From assembly GCA_034638255.1 (NCBI GenBank), contig JAWPGT010000018.1:62001-126000 (forward strand): a stretch of DNA of 64,000 nucleotides. The letters are read 5' to 3'. The notes beneath the pieces were generated by a model. That model was not told where the DNA came from and searched no databases. It saw nothing but the letters and a program-made list of their open reading frames with translations. Both the position numbers and the translations under genes were made by a program. The stretch is from Coprinus comatus (taxonomy: Eukaryota > Basidiomycota > Agaricomycetes > Agaricales > Agaricaceae). Position 1 is the first letter of the stretch. Each line of letters begins with the position of its first letter. This document shows, one piece after another, positions 35,297 through 46,626 of the stretch.

Positions 35297-37440
35297 TCAA
35301 CCGCTGAAGCTCCATATTTTAATGTCGTTGTCATCGCTTCCTGATACAATCTTGTCTTCCCCAAGTGCTAGGCAACTCACAGCAGCTTGATGACCTACAA
35401 GAGTTGTTGTACACTTTCCTTCCTCTTTCGACCAGACCTATAGGCGTATTATCAGTCAGGCTGAATAGTATAAACAAAGGTATGGACACAAACCTTGATT
35501 GTACGGTCATGACTACCACTAACCAACCTCAATTTGTCACTGGCGACAGCCCATACACCTTCGATATGCCCAAAGAAAGTGCGTATAGTCTTGCCAGTGT
35601 CAATATCCCAGATTTTTATAGTATTATCAAGGCTTCCGGAAATCAACATAGGCTTCTTTCGTTTTGTCTGCTTTCCATCAGATTCAGTGAATTTGGTGTT
35701 GGCCGATCGCGATCGCGAACCCACGCATACGTCAGTGGGGTCAATACTTGAAGATAACACTTCCTTGTCCGCTTCTCCTTCCTCTTCCTCTTCGCTATCG
35801 CATAAACCCACCAGCAACTTCATGCTCTGGACTTGTCCAACATGCCCGGTAAATTGTCGAACACAGGCCCTTTGGGTCAAATCCCAGAGTCTAATAGCTC
35901 CATCGTCCGATGCCGAAAAAAGCATTTTCCCAGGGTCAATCTGGAGAGAGGAATGGTTACTTGAAGCAGAAACAGCACATCCGTCCAGTAGAGATGATGT
36001 TGAGCTTGTAGTAGCAGGTCTGTTTGGATTTGAATCCCAAAGTTGCACAGCATTTACCCAGTCTGAATGTCCCCTCAGTGTAAATGCACCTCCTGTTCTC
36101 AAATTCCACACTTTAATGGTCGAATCGACACTTCCAGACGCCAGTACATTCGAGTCAAAGTTCAGACATACGACACCTTCCGTATGTCCTGTAAGTGTTT
36201 TGATACACCTTCCCCTCCTCCAGTCCCAGACCTTGATTGTGTTATCCATGCTACCTGTGATTAATTTGACCTCGTCGAACTGTAACGCACGGACAGCTCT
36301 TGTATGGCCCTTGAGGCAATGAAGCTCCACGCCCGTCTCCATATTCCACACTCGAACGGTGCGGTCATATGATCCAGTTATAAGGACAGGGAAAGCAGGA
36401 TGTGAAAGTGTTTCCGAGAACTGCAAGCACATTACACCATCGGTGTGGCCCTTCAAAGTTCGGACGGTACACCTTCCTCTTCGCCAGTTGCGCTCGACAG
36501 TCATACGCTCACTATAGACGTCTTTCCACGGTCGGGTAAGGGAAGATACAGTCTGATCTGGGTCAGAAGGCGGGGGTGTGATGAGGGAGCATGGGCTATC
36601 GGTTAAAGGGTCCTCAGACCTTTGGCGCTTCACAATAGGAGCCAAATCATCTTCTGAACGTCGTTTCAATGGATTTGTAGAGGTCGAGGGGAGGGGCAAC
36701 AAAAGTGCAGAGGGAGACGAGGGACCAGGGTGAGGAGGAGACTGAGGGAAAGGTGAGGGTAAACGGACTCGTTTCTTTTCCAGGATTGGTAATCCCCAGC
36801 CACATTTTGCGCATTTTTGTCCGATATGTTGTTCGCAGATCCCCCGCCATAGAATGTCGTCGTCGGCAAGCATCTTCCAGCGACTCGAAACCTGGGCTGC
36901 TCTACAGAGCGAGGTGGCGTCGAGATACTTGAGAATGTTGAGGCAAACTTCGCGGGGAAGGACTGTGAAGGGATCTATGCGGATCAGATGGGCCAGATGC
37001 TCAGTTAGAAGGGAGAGTTGGGAGAAGCAACACATTGTGAGCAGGCCTTGAAGAATGAGTGCCCGCCTGGGGTGCGACGACGAAGAGAATGCCGACCAGA
37101 TGGCATTAACCTGTTCTCGTTCCTCAAGAGGCAGCGCATCAAGAGACTGAGCGCATATAGTCAGTAAAAAAAAAAAAAATCAAGGGACAGGACAAGGACA
37201 TGCCTGCTGTAGCTTAAGATTTGTGCCCTCGTCTGCCATGCGCTGGTGGCGAACGCAGAGCTTGCGCGGGGGTGGCTGTTGAAATGCTAGCGGAGTTGAT
37301 TCACGACTCTCTGGAAGTGGATCTGGGGAGTTTGGGGACGGAGGGGGCTCGTCGGGGACGATGTGGACAAAGGGTGGGTCGTCATCGTTGGGGGCACGGA
37401 AGGCAGGGATGGTGTCGCAGACGTATGTGGAGGAAGGCAT
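35297..37440 (-). CDS. MET30: F-box/WD40 substrate receptor of SCF ligase, MET30/SconB type
   Basis: Specificity subunit of an SCF ubiquitin ligase. In yeast and Aspergillus (Met30/SconB) it restrains sulfur assimilation and has cell-cycle and heavy-metal roles. The chosen start MPSSTYVCDTIPAFRAPNDD is followed by a Pro-rich acidic leader, then the conserved SLDALPLEEREQVNAIWSAF and GLLTMCCFSQLSLLTEHLAH. The F-box is FTVLPREVCLNILKYLDATS with LADDDILWRGICEQH. Seven or more WD40 repeats follow, for example LKGHTDGVMCLQF, GSYDRTVRVWNMETG, GSMDNTIKVWDWRRGRC, GSVDSTIKVWNLRTGG, SASDDGAIRLWDL and GSLDNTIKIWDIDTG. An acidic/basic insert sits between repeats (SEEEEEGEADKEV). The final repeat ends GSDDNDIKIWSFSG. 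An alternative in-frame ATG lies at 37512. Only three or so introns; most of the protein is one long exon. Confidence 0.93.
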
Positions 37441-37597
37441 GGGAATGTTGGGGGGGAGGGAGGGAGGGAGGATGACTATATAAGGCAGCACGCGAAATGT
37501 CGCCATCATCAATCATTCTTGCCATAAAGTTATAAGTATTCACAGCATATTTGTATTTCCACACAAGATATATAAAACTAAGGAGAATCAACAATAT

Positions 37598-39125
37598 TCA
37601 GTCCAGCGTAATCTTCATGTCTTCAAGTGGTATGGGCACAAAGTTGTCCAGCATAATCGACCGTGAGGCCAGCTCCCGTTCGCAGTGTGGTGGAACAAGC
37701 TTTCCAATCAGGTCTGGTCTTACAGACAGTTCTGCGCATTCTTGCGTCAGCACACACCATTATGTCTCTATAATAAAAACATTCACCCTCGCGTGTAAAA
37801 TCGAAGAGTAGCGGGAACTCTCGCCCATTTGGCATTCTTGCTCCTTCGACCCGTAGCTCGTCAAAGAATGGATGGACCATGGCCTCGACCGCACTAAAGC
37901 GTGCACCAGGGGTGTACTCCAACAACTTTGAAACGAGGTCGATGGCTTCGGGGGCGGTGCGGGGTCGGAAAACCTGAAACGGGCATGTTAGGCAGGATGC
38001 CAAGGTCTGAAAATTCCCGCGCTTACTTTTGAGAACGGATGGGGCTTGATTTGAGGGAACTTGTGCTCCATGTAGTTGGGGTTCATCGTCTTGATCTGCT
38101 CTCGCGAAGGGGTTCCTAGGACTTTGATGATTTCTACCAGCTGGTCGATGCCACTCTCTCCTGGGAACAATGGCTGGCCTAGCATCAGCTCTGCCATGAC
38201 ACAGCCCGTCGACCAAATGTCTAAAAGTGGGCCCTTCAATCAGCATTGTATTGCCAAATGTAGCTAGAACTGGGACTTGCCGATGTTGGTGGTATAGTTC
38301 GTGGCACCGAAAATGAGCTCAGGCGCCCGGTAGTATCGCGAACAGATATAGCTGACGTTGGGCTCGCCGGCGACGAGAATCTTTGCGGATCCAAAGTCGC
38401 AGAGTTTGAGGACACCGGTGGCAGGATTGAGCAAGAGGTTCTGGGGCTTGATATCGCGGTGGCAGATTCCAACCGAGTGGATGTAGGCTAGGGAACGCAG
38501 GAGTTGGTACATGTACAATTTAATCTGGAGCATAGGCATGGGTTGTTTGAGTTTGGCATAGTGACGGCTGGCGCGGTAAACAGTTTCTGGGACATATTCC
38601 AACACGAGATTCAGATATACTTCGTCTTTCTGTCGCGGGCGCGGTCAGGTGGGACGCGAAAGGGGGAGGAAAAAACCAACCTTGTCACCATTCGAGTAGA
38701 AAAACGCTTTGAGATCCACAACGTTTGGGTGAGAAACGAGCCTCATGATTTGAAGTTCGCGGTTCTAGGACGAGTTGGAGAGTTGCGATGGATGGCAAAG
38801 GGAAGACAGACCTTGAAACGCTTGTCCTGCAGCACCTTCTTTATGGCAATGTCCTCGTCCTCACCCTGTGGTTGGATAAGTCTTGCCTGGAAGACGACTC
38901 CAAACGAGCCATTTCCGACTACTTTGCAATTTGTGTAGGAAATCTCCTTTGTGTCGCCAGACTTTCCGTCTGAAGCGATGACCTTTACTACCTTGTGGGG
39001 GTCGTCGATGGCTATGGTGTTGAGGGAGGGGTTGGAGAGGGGGTGGGGTGAGCTGGGGAAGGGAGGGAGGGAGGGTTGGACTCACGGGAGATCTTGACGC
39101 CATTGATTGGGCCGTGAGTTGCCAT
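37598..39125 (-). CDS. Glycogen synthase kinase 3 family Ser/Thr kinase
   Basis: GSK-3/shaggy-type kinase that phosphorylates primed substrates in nutrient, stress and developmental signalling. It starts [13 protein letters not shown], then the core [15 protein letters not shown] (glycine loop) and [20 protein letters not shown] with the catalytic Lys and the QDKRFKNRE block typical of GSK-3. The rest of the core includes [20 protein letters not shown] (catalytic loop), DFGSAKIL, the activating-Tyr segment [60 protein letters not shown] and the C-lobe [20 protein letters not shown]. It ends [12 protein letters not shown]. About 390 residues, the normal length, with eight or so introns. All catalytic residues are present. 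It is divergent from the MFS transporter gene. Confidence 0.94.
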
Positions 39126-39173
39126 TGTGTGGGGAGATGGGTGGAAGGCACCAGAGAGGGCCGAAGGAGTTGT

Positions 39174-39190
39174 GATTTGATTTGATTTGA
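39174..39190. repeat. Short GATTT tandem repeat in the GSK-3/MFS divergent promoter
   Basis: Three tandem GATTT units plus GA lie about 50 bp upstream of the GSK-3 start codon. It may sit in the 5' leader. No function is evident. Confidence 0.6.
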
Positions 39191-39267
39191 TGGACTCGAT
39201 AACTCTGCCAACACAACAACGGTCAACCCCACCTCATCAAGTGACCCCAACTCAGACACACAAACAC

Positions 39268-41761
39268 ATGCAAACACCTTCTCATTATTCCTGGTTTATT
39301 AATATCCTCTCCCCAGCCTGCTCTCTTGCATGTCCTCCCCCTCCAGCTGCCAATCTGCTTCGGCAGTACCACCCCACACACTCAGCCTACACAATCCTCT
39401 GGCCCAACAAGTCTTCCCTCTAGTCCTCATCCAAATCCCAGCACACATACCCGGACTCATATTTACACCCCTCCCTATCCAGGTGCAGGTACAGTCCACC
39501 ACCCATATATTGTCGACTGGGCCCTACAAGACCCGGAGAATCCGTACAACTGGTCTAAGCCCAGGCGCTGGTTTATTACTGCTCAAGTACTATCCCTCTG
39601 CCCCCAGCTCCTGTCAATATGCTCAACTGCCGTAGCTTGCCCTTACCACCTTCACCGTCTCGTTCAGCAGCTCCGCATATACCGGTGGTCTGCAGTACAC
39701 TATGCACGACCTGAACATCTCGGCCGATATCGCCGTCCTAGGCATTTCTCTCTATGTCCTTGGCTTTGCATTGGGGTCCGTATTTCTTGCCTGACAGCCA
39801 CAGTGGTATTCTAATCGTAACACATGCCATGCCAGTCCTCTGCTATTTGCTCCGTTGGGTGAGGTAGGTGTATTCTCCACGTCATGAATCTTAGCCACTA
39901 ACAATCTTTGCTTAGATGTACGGAAGGGTACGTAAATTTAACTTTTCTCAAAGTGCCTCACTTACCATGACCCTTAGCGCATAGTCTTTCTTGTGACGCT
40001 ATCTGTCTACGCACTCTTTCAACTACAGGGTGCTCTCAGCCGCAACTTTGCCACCCTTCTATCCTGCCGTCTTTTGACCGGCATATGCGGCTCGTCACGT
40101 AAGTTCTCGCTTGTTGTCCTCATGGCCGTATGTCTTCCTCCGTTTATTTATTTCCGAAATAGCATTAACCAATGCAGGTGGAACTGTCTCCGACATCTGG
40201 AACTTCCGCGAGCGTGGGTTGGCATCTGCGATCTACGCTACCGTCCCATTTTTAGGACCAGGTACGTCAAAAACTTATAAATAGAACACTGTTCAAACGG
40301 ATGCCAGTAATCGGTCCCCTCGTCGGTGGCTTCGTGGCACAAAACCAAAAACTGGGCTGGCACTTCAATTTCTGGATTATGTTCACGTTCTCTGTTATCA
40401 CCCTAGTCTTGGGCTACTTCATCACTCCTGAAACGGCACGCGATATTCTCTTGTTATTGCCCTGAAAGACCGGCTGAACGTTTCTTCCACAGTATGCCCC
40501 TGTATTACTGCGACGGCGAGCACAGAAACTTCAGAGCGCATCAGGTGGCATGGTCTACTATTCTTCTTTTTATGACCGCGATCGCTCCAAATCATTAACC
40601 CAGATCATGGTCATCAATCTAAGACGGCCGTTTCGTACGTTTCTCGAGTTATCCCCAAGATGAACAGCTTCTAATACATTTATACAGTCTTCGTTGTTAC
40701 AGAACCTATTGTGCTTCTACTAGCCATCTATATCTCCATCGTTTATGGTATTCTTTACGCCCTATTCTCCGCCTTTCCGATCGTTTTTCAGCACCACAGA
40801 GGATTCACGCCCGGTCAAGGTGGTCTTGCTTTCCTTGGAGTTGGCTTCGGTATAATATTAGGAACCGCCTCACAGTCTATTCAAAACAAGATCTATTGGC
40901 GAAGCATGGATAAGAGTGAGACGGGACGGGCACCTCCTGAAGCGTAGGTTTCTACTCTTCCATAGACGGTGTCCAGTCAAATCTAACATTTCTTCCTTGA
41001 TAGCCGACTGCATATGGCCATGATCGGAAGTGTCCTTGCCCCACTAGGCCTTTGGTGGTTCGCCTGGTAAATCTCTACGTCTACAGCCGTTGGCAACAAG
41101 TCTAATCATTAATCAAATGTTCTTCTAGGACATCCCAACCTAACATCCACTTCTTAGTTCCTATCTTCGCAGGAATTCCGTTTGGCATTGGTGTAGCCCA
41201 AATCTTACAAAGTTTAACGGCTTATTTGATGGATACGTACAACGTCTATTTTGCAAGCGCTATTGCCGCCACTGTCGTCTTAAGATCATGTTGTGGGGCG
41301 GTGTTTCCTTTATTCAGTCCTAGCATGTTCGACGCACTTGGAGATCAGTGGGCTATGAGCCTGTTCGCAGGATTGGCGACATTATGTATGCCCATTCCAA
41401 TGCTGTTTTGGGTACGTACAAGTATTTTAAAAAATTATGAGGCATACATACTAACATTAGATGTTAGAAATATGGATGGTGGATCCGCAGTAAATCGCGT
41501 GTGGCTTACAAGGACACAGATACCCAACAGTCAACTCAATCACACACAGGTCCAAGTGCAGGATTTTCTTCACAACTTGAAACAATTCATGAAAAAGAAA
41601 TGACTGTTACTGCTGTACCATCAGTGATTAGTCCAACAGAAGACACTACGCATGTTGATCATTTATCTCAATCGCATTCTCCAACCACGAATAACTCACG
41701 ATTGAAGAAGGTTGATGCTAAAATATACATTGAAGATGTTCCAACTTTGCGTTTTTCATAG
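39268..41761 (+). CDS. MFS transporter, DHA1-type drug:proton antiporter family
   Basis: Twelve-helix major facilitator of the fungal DHA1 group (polyamine, drug or metabolite export at the plasma membrane). The cytosolic lead reads HHPYIVDWALQDPENPYNWS, the DPENPxNW signature. The loop 2-3 region is FAPLGEMYGRRIVFLVTL, assembled from exons split around the MYGR micro-segment. Later motifs are LLSCRLLTGICGS, WNFRERGLASAIYATVPFLG, PVIGPLVGGFVAQ and PIVLLLAIYISIVYGILYAL, with PIFAGIPFGIGVAQILQSLT in the last third. It ends with a long hydrophilic tail and DVPTLRFS. About eleven introns. The N-terminus is uncertain. One model starts at 39268 and uses a 73-nt intron (39294-39366) to reach the TTPHTQPTQSSGP frame; an in-frame ATG at 39190 is also possible. 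The substrate cannot be told. Confidence 0.85.
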
Positions 41762-42442
41762 GGGGTATAAAGACATACAAAGTTTTCTTAGAGATGAGAG
41801 AGTTTTTTTCTTTTCTTTTTTTTTTGTGGTCTTTTTTTTGCGTACTTTCGTTTTCTTTTCTTCGAATCTTGGAGACATTTCACAACAATAACAATCTCAC
41901 TAATACCTTTTTTTGTAGATCGCCTCTCTTCGTTTTTCCATTTTCCTTTCTTTTTTGGTTTAGGGATGTCATCCCTATTGTATGTACACTATGTACATTA
42001 TATTACTTTTATTACCCGTCATAGAAATTAGAGAGATACATAGATAAATAATAGAGACAACGTGCACACGAACTTTTACGTACCTGTCATTGGATCCTAC
42101 CCATAAGTTCATGAGAAATAAGATTTATCTCCCATTCAGTGATACTAATTTCACAAGCTAGAAGGTTTAGAATTGATTAGGTTTCTCCGTGATGATACCG
42201 GTGTATGCGTTTTTTTTTGGTCTTGTCCGAGGTAACAACCACGTGGAAAGAACATTTACTAGTGTTCCAACAGAATTAAATTCCATATTGATATACTATA
42301 CATCCATATAAAGCAATAAAAAAGCATGAGATGCTAATAAAAATCCCGATATTTATCGGACTCGGACAATCTCCCGAAAAAAAAAAAATGGTTTACTTAT
42401 CATTCCTATCACCATCTTTCATTCATCTCTCGATTCCGAATC
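41762..42442. other. Convergent 3' intergenic region, T-rich
   Basis: 681 bp between the MFS transporter and tRNase Z stops. It is strongly T-rich at 41805-41970, with A/T runs near 42210 and 42380. No gene, tRNA or inverted repeat is convincing. Presumably it holds the two 3' UTRs. Confidence 0.55.
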
Positions 42443-44395
42443 CTACTGTCTAGGATGATTATCACGAGGATAATTACGTCGCCTTTTTCTTGAACCAGTA
42501 CCAGTATTAGATCGATTATAGTCTCTCTTATTGACTCGATCTTGTTGTTGTTGATCATGATCCTGGTGTTGTGGGTTTGAATGTATAGTTGCGCTAATGT
42601 TACTCGTGCTCGCCTCTACTTCTATTTGTCCATTTTCCATTATAACCTCTACCTCTGTCATCTCTATGGTCTAATAAAAAAAAATGAGGTTATTATCATT
42701 TTTTTTTTTTCAAGAAAAGAGTTTAAAGTTCAGTTTCTAATATTCAGTATCATTCGAGGAAAGTTTTTACATACGCCTCTTCGACCTTGACCTGTTTGAT
42801 AGCCCGGATGTGCATCAGGATTTGGTGCATAAGGTGAATGCATCATATTTATTGGGAAAGATGTTGATGATGTTGGTGTTCCTTGTATTGGTAGTGAGTT
42901 TGGATTTGGATTTGGATTTGGATTTGAATCTTGTTTAGGTAGGGGACTAGAACGTTCATAAAATCAAGAGCGACAACTGCTTCAGTTCCATAAGGTGATC
43001 CCCAAGCTATAGTTGCTTGATTTTGTAAATCTGCAATAACACGATCTGCAAAGCCCCAATTTCTTCCTCCTACACGGGGTGCGGGGAATCTAAGAATCAT
43101 GTAAAACGCTGAGTGGACGAGTGAGTTAAGAGTAGAACTTTTACCTTCCACCAATATGATTTAAAACCAACTTTTGTGCACCGATACGTCTAGCGAATTC
43201 TCCGGCCATAGTTGGTGTAGAATGTCCTCTTGTAAAGGCTGCTTCCTGAACTGTTTGATGGCTTCTCTTGGAAAGGTAACCGTTGTTGTCAGTACTAGGA
43301 GAGATTGTTGCATCAGTAGCTTCATGAATTAGTAAACATGGGTTATGACATAGTGATTCAATGGGTGAAGCATCATAAGTATCTCCCAGAACAACAACCT
43401 TTCGTTGTGGGTGTGTTTGTTCCTCAAAGACATATCCAAGACATGGGTCTAGGGGATATCAGATTCACGGTTTATATGTGATTAATAAAAGGTAGATACC
43501 TCGGTGATGAATTGGTCCAGCATGGACAATGACATTACATCCATACTTTCCCTCAGAAGAATATATTGAGCGCCATAAACCATTCTCATCTGCACAAATA
43601 TCATCTCCTGGAACTTCATTACAGTGTAATACATTCCAATTTTGGATATCAAATTCGCTTGAGTTTGTAGCTGGGGGATCACATGGTGTAACAGCATCGT
43701 GGGCAGTGAGTAATTCATGAACGGTATAATTGTCTTTGCTACGTGTGAATGTCATTTTCAAGTTTTGTCGAATAAAGGAGCGGATTCCAGCTGGTCCATA
43801 TATTTCGAACTTTGGCTAGGAAAATACGAAAAATATCAACAACCAAGTGGCAATCAACTATTCTGGCCATACTGACTGGAGCTCTTTGTGAAATGTCATG
43901 TATTAGGGGTATCTCTTCATTGACTCGAGGTGCTGCGAGCCTGTTCCGCAGTAGAGTAGGTATACCCATGATGTGATCGGCTGAAGTTGGTTTTGCTCAA
44001 TGTGGGGTCCAAAGGCTGTGCAAGATACGAGTGCTGACCATGCATATGAGTAACGAAGAGTCTGTTGACTTGGCTGATTTTGACACGCTTAGATGGGATC
44101 GTCTCAGGTTGTAACTGGAACTGACGAGTTGTGCCCTCAGCACAATCAACCACTGAATAATTTATGAGAGATTTGAATTGAATTTGAAATATTACATACT
44201 CCATAGATCTCCAGAAGGTAGCAAGTTGCAGACGAGAGAAGAGCAGTTGCGGTTTTCCGTAGGCCCTCCGCCGCTCGAGGTTCCCAGAAAGGTGACCGAC
44301 ATCGGATGTACTTTGCTGTATGCCATCGGGGTGCGATGAAAGTACCGAACACAGCCTAGGACGGCTTGGACGGGTGAACGGATGGAACGAAGCAT
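42443..44395 (-). CDS. tRNase Z (tRNA 3'-processing endonuclease), short-form type
   Basis: Metallo-beta-lactamase endonuclease that cuts 3' trailers from pre-tRNAs. The first ATG (44395) gives MLRSIRSPVQAVLGCVRYFH, a likely mitochondrial presequence. A second ATG 23 codons on (MAYSKVHPMSVTFLGTSSGG) would give a nuclear or cytosolic form. MSVTFLGTSSGGGPTENRNC is the family start. The metal motif THMHADHIMGIPTLL is made by splicing an intron inside the HxHxDH sequence. Others are VIVHAGPIHHR, KVVVLGDTYDA (Asp ligand), LLIHEATDA, RGHSTPTMAGEFARRIGAQK and LNHIGG. After ALDF the frame consistent with the downstream part (SSPLPKQDSNPNPNPNP, MMHSPYAPNPDAHPGYQTGQ, then VEVIMENGQIEVEAS and KRRRNYPRDNHPRQ) is shifted by one base at a four-T run (42960-42963). 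So the C-terminal tail may involve an indel or an unseen splice. Confidence 0.85.
42902..42925. repeat. GGATTT hexamer, four tandem copies
   Basis: Lies in the tRNase Z C-terminal coding region. In one frame it encodes alternating Asn-Pro, in the other Ile-Gln. It sits about 35 bases downstream, in gene direction, of the apparent frame change. Confidence 0.85.
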
Positions 44396-44472
44396 GCACG
44401 TGATCTGAGGGCTGACAATGGTCAGTAAACAGGTTTGAACTGAACTAGCAAACCACCTGTCTTTTTACTCCC

Positions 44473-46626
44473 ATGCGTCACTCCTTTCTACACCCAGACT
44501 ACTCCTATAATCACAATCTCAGCGTAAAATACAGATACAACCTCCAGGCCCCAAACATCTTTGTTGTTCCTCCAGAAGAAGACGACCTACCGCCCTGGTG
44601 TTGTTTCGATGCTGCTCAGGGGGGTTCATCCGACCATCCAGACATACAAGCCTCGGAATACCAAGATACCTCCTCATATACCCCATATTTCAGCAGAAGC
44701 TTAGATGCTCTCAACCATGTTCCCATTCGGAAGTCTGGGTCTGCAGAAACCCGTTCAATTGTTGATGCCTTGGGCGATGCAGAATATTATCCCGACAATG
44801 ATATTTACAACACGCTTATGGATACGGATCTCGACGGCAGAGAAGATTATGGCATGGAACCACTTTCTCGACAGCCCCATTCTCGTGAATACACCAATCA
44901 TCAAACCTGGCGACAAGCTCAACTACAACAAAAGGAAGTTGGCAACGACTCTGATGTCATAGAAGTCATTAAAGTACGACGGCGTAATATCGTTAATAAC
45001 GATGAAATGACTGCATTTAACTCTAAGCATGTCAACGGCATGTCCACGAAGCCATCCTTCCGTTCGCGAGCGTCTCGAGCGTTCCAATCTTTAAAAGGGA
45101 CCCTTCGTTCTTCCAAGTCTTCAGAAAAGCCCACTGTGCCACATAAACCACTGGCCATGAAGCCATCGACCTTCGGCAAATACTCCAAGTCCAAAACACA
45201 GCCCAAGGCACAGGCCCAGGATGTATTCTCTTCTAGCGAAACACACCCAGAGCCTGATATGCCTACTCTGTTCAGACGACCGTCGAGTCGTTTATCCCAA
45301 ATGCTCTCAGCAAGTCTTAAACGACGTCCCTCTGCTGCTTCATTTACTCGTCCAATGTCGCCTCCTTCCGCCGCCCTACCTTCTGAGCACTCTGAGTCTA
45401 ACTCACCTCCTTTGTCTCGTCGGTCATCGGCCAACTTTGATACTACTCCCACACGACGTTCGTCAGGTACATATACTCAAGAGAAACAAGTCTATCACGA
45501 AGCTGCCGATGCATCCACACCAACAAGGAAGTCTTATCAACGACGTTCAGATGATGGCGATGAAACCACCCCATCCTGGCGTTCTTCTATTACCCAAAGA
45601 GAGTCTCTTTCTGCATCTCGCTCAACATCACCTACACCGTCAACCCAGCGTCCAAATAAAGGGTTTAATGTTCTTAGTCTATCAAAAATCTTCCAGAAAA
45701 CCGAGGGTCCCGAACACTCGACCAGCGTGAATCACATATCGAGTCCTTCTGCATCCGATTGTCCGTCCTTGGCTTATACTAGTGAAAATTCTGGACGCAC
45801 AACTCCAACAACAACAGATTCCTCACCTCAAACACCTACTAGTTTGGATGAAAATGAGATCAGACGGAGTATTGTACCAGTTGCCAGTTTGAGCACAGTA
45901 GGAAGCGGTATCAGCCTTGGCACTAGTGCTTACAGTGCTGCTGTCAGTAGCTTGGTGGGCAGCAGTACAGGGGGAAGCAATGGGACTATATCGTCGGAGC
46001 ATGCTGTAGCTTTTGCCTCTCATGTACCCACAGGTCGTGCCAGTACGAGCACGAATGGGAGCCAAACCGAGAGCCAGCCCGATGATCTTTTCTTTGGAAG
46101 CAAATCCAGTATTCCAGACGGACCGCCACAAAAAAGGAGTTCCTTCGCCAGTATTCTATCCGTAAATAACAACAGACCCTCCGCTATTTTTGACACACCT
46201 GATGACGTCGGCGACTTGCCAGAGGATACCCCAACAACACCATGCATTCCAGACATGACACTCAACCTAGATATTGATCTAGATCTTGGTTTAAACATAA
46301 ACCTGGTTCCAAGTTCAAGTGGGGGATTCCTTTCTTCTAATGGTCTAGGAAACTTAAAGGCCACAACGCTGCCACAAACCGGATCCCACCCCGTTACGGT
46401 GCAATCGAAACCTTCAACTAAGACTTTAATCTCTCGGAGTTTAAGTCTGAAGAGCTTGAGTACCAAACTAGGGTTGAAGCATCGGACCGAGGCTTCATCG
46501 GCTCCCCCAATTCCAGTTTTGCCCGATCCGGTTGAGGAGGCAGATATGAGTATGGAAATGCGGTTGGATTCTCTGCGCTTTGACGACGTGACCTTTGACA
46601 CAGAGAAGCTACTGCGAAACTTGTGA
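44473..46626 (+). CDS. Ser/Thr/Pro-rich intrinsically disordered protein, unknown function
   Basis: Uninterrupted 717-codon frame, unusual here because almost all neighbours are split by introns. I do not recognise a family. The first 50 residues hold the only ordered-looking part (APNIFVVPPEEDDLPPWCCF). The body is dominated by Ser, Thr, Pro and Arg with many SxxR and RRxS patterns (TRKSYQRRSDDGD, RRSSANFDTTPTRRSSGTYT) suited to basophilic or proline-directed kinases. A basic stretch lies near SRAFQSLKGTLRSSKSS. Near the C-terminus are the alternating acidic LNLDIDLDLGLNINLV and a final conserved-looking MEMRLDSLRFDDVTFDTEKL. No membrane segment or signal peptide. Its start is 77 bp from that of the divergent tRNase Z gene. 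The long clean frame with sensible composition supports a real gene. Confidence 0.8.
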   Translation: MRHSFLHPDYSYNHNLSVKYRYNLQAPNIFVVPPEEDDLPPWCCFDAAQGGSSDHPDIQASEYQDTSSYTPYFSRSLDALNHVPIRKSGSAETRSIVDALGDAEYYPDNDIYNTLMDTDLDGREDYGMEPLSRQPHSREYTNHQTWRQAQLQQKEVGNDSDVIEVIKVRRRNIVNNDEMTAFNSKHVNGMSTKPSFRSRASRAFQSLKGTLRSSKSSEKPTVPHKPLAMKPSTFGKYSKSKTQPKAQAQDVFSSSETHPEPDMPTLFRRPSSRLSQMLSASLKRRPSAASFTRPMSPPSAALPSEHSESNSPPLSRRSSANFDTTPTRRSSGTYTQEKQVYHEAADASTPTRKSYQRRSDDGDETTPSWRSSITQRESLSASRSTSPTPSTQRPNKGFNVLSLSKIFQKTEGPEHSTSVNHISSPSASDCPSLAYTSENSGRTTPTTTDSSPQTPTSLDENEIRRSIVPVASLSTVGSGISLGTSAYSAAVSSLVGSSTGGSNGTISSEHAVAFASHVPTGRASTSTNGSQTESQPDDLFFGSKSSIPDGPPQKRSSFASILSVNNNRPSAIFDTPDDVGDLPEDTPTTPCIPDMTLNLDIDLDLGLNINLVPSSSGGFLSSNGLGNLKATTLPQTGSHPVTVQSKPSTKTLISRSLSLKSLSTKLGLKHRTEASSAPPIPVLPDPVEEADMSMEMRLDSLRFDDVTFDTEKLLRNL

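Noticed and set aside
35534..36322. 262-codon plus-strand frame
   Set aside because: Antisense to the WD40 repeats of MET30, which are unmistakable on the minus strand.
41790..42024. Phe-rich open frame in the T-rich intergenic region
   Set aside because: It arises from T runs and has no conserved pattern.
46020..46601. 193-codon minus-strand frame
   Set aside because: Antisense shadow of the Ser-rich 717-codon gene; composition is that expected from complementing Ser/Pro codons.
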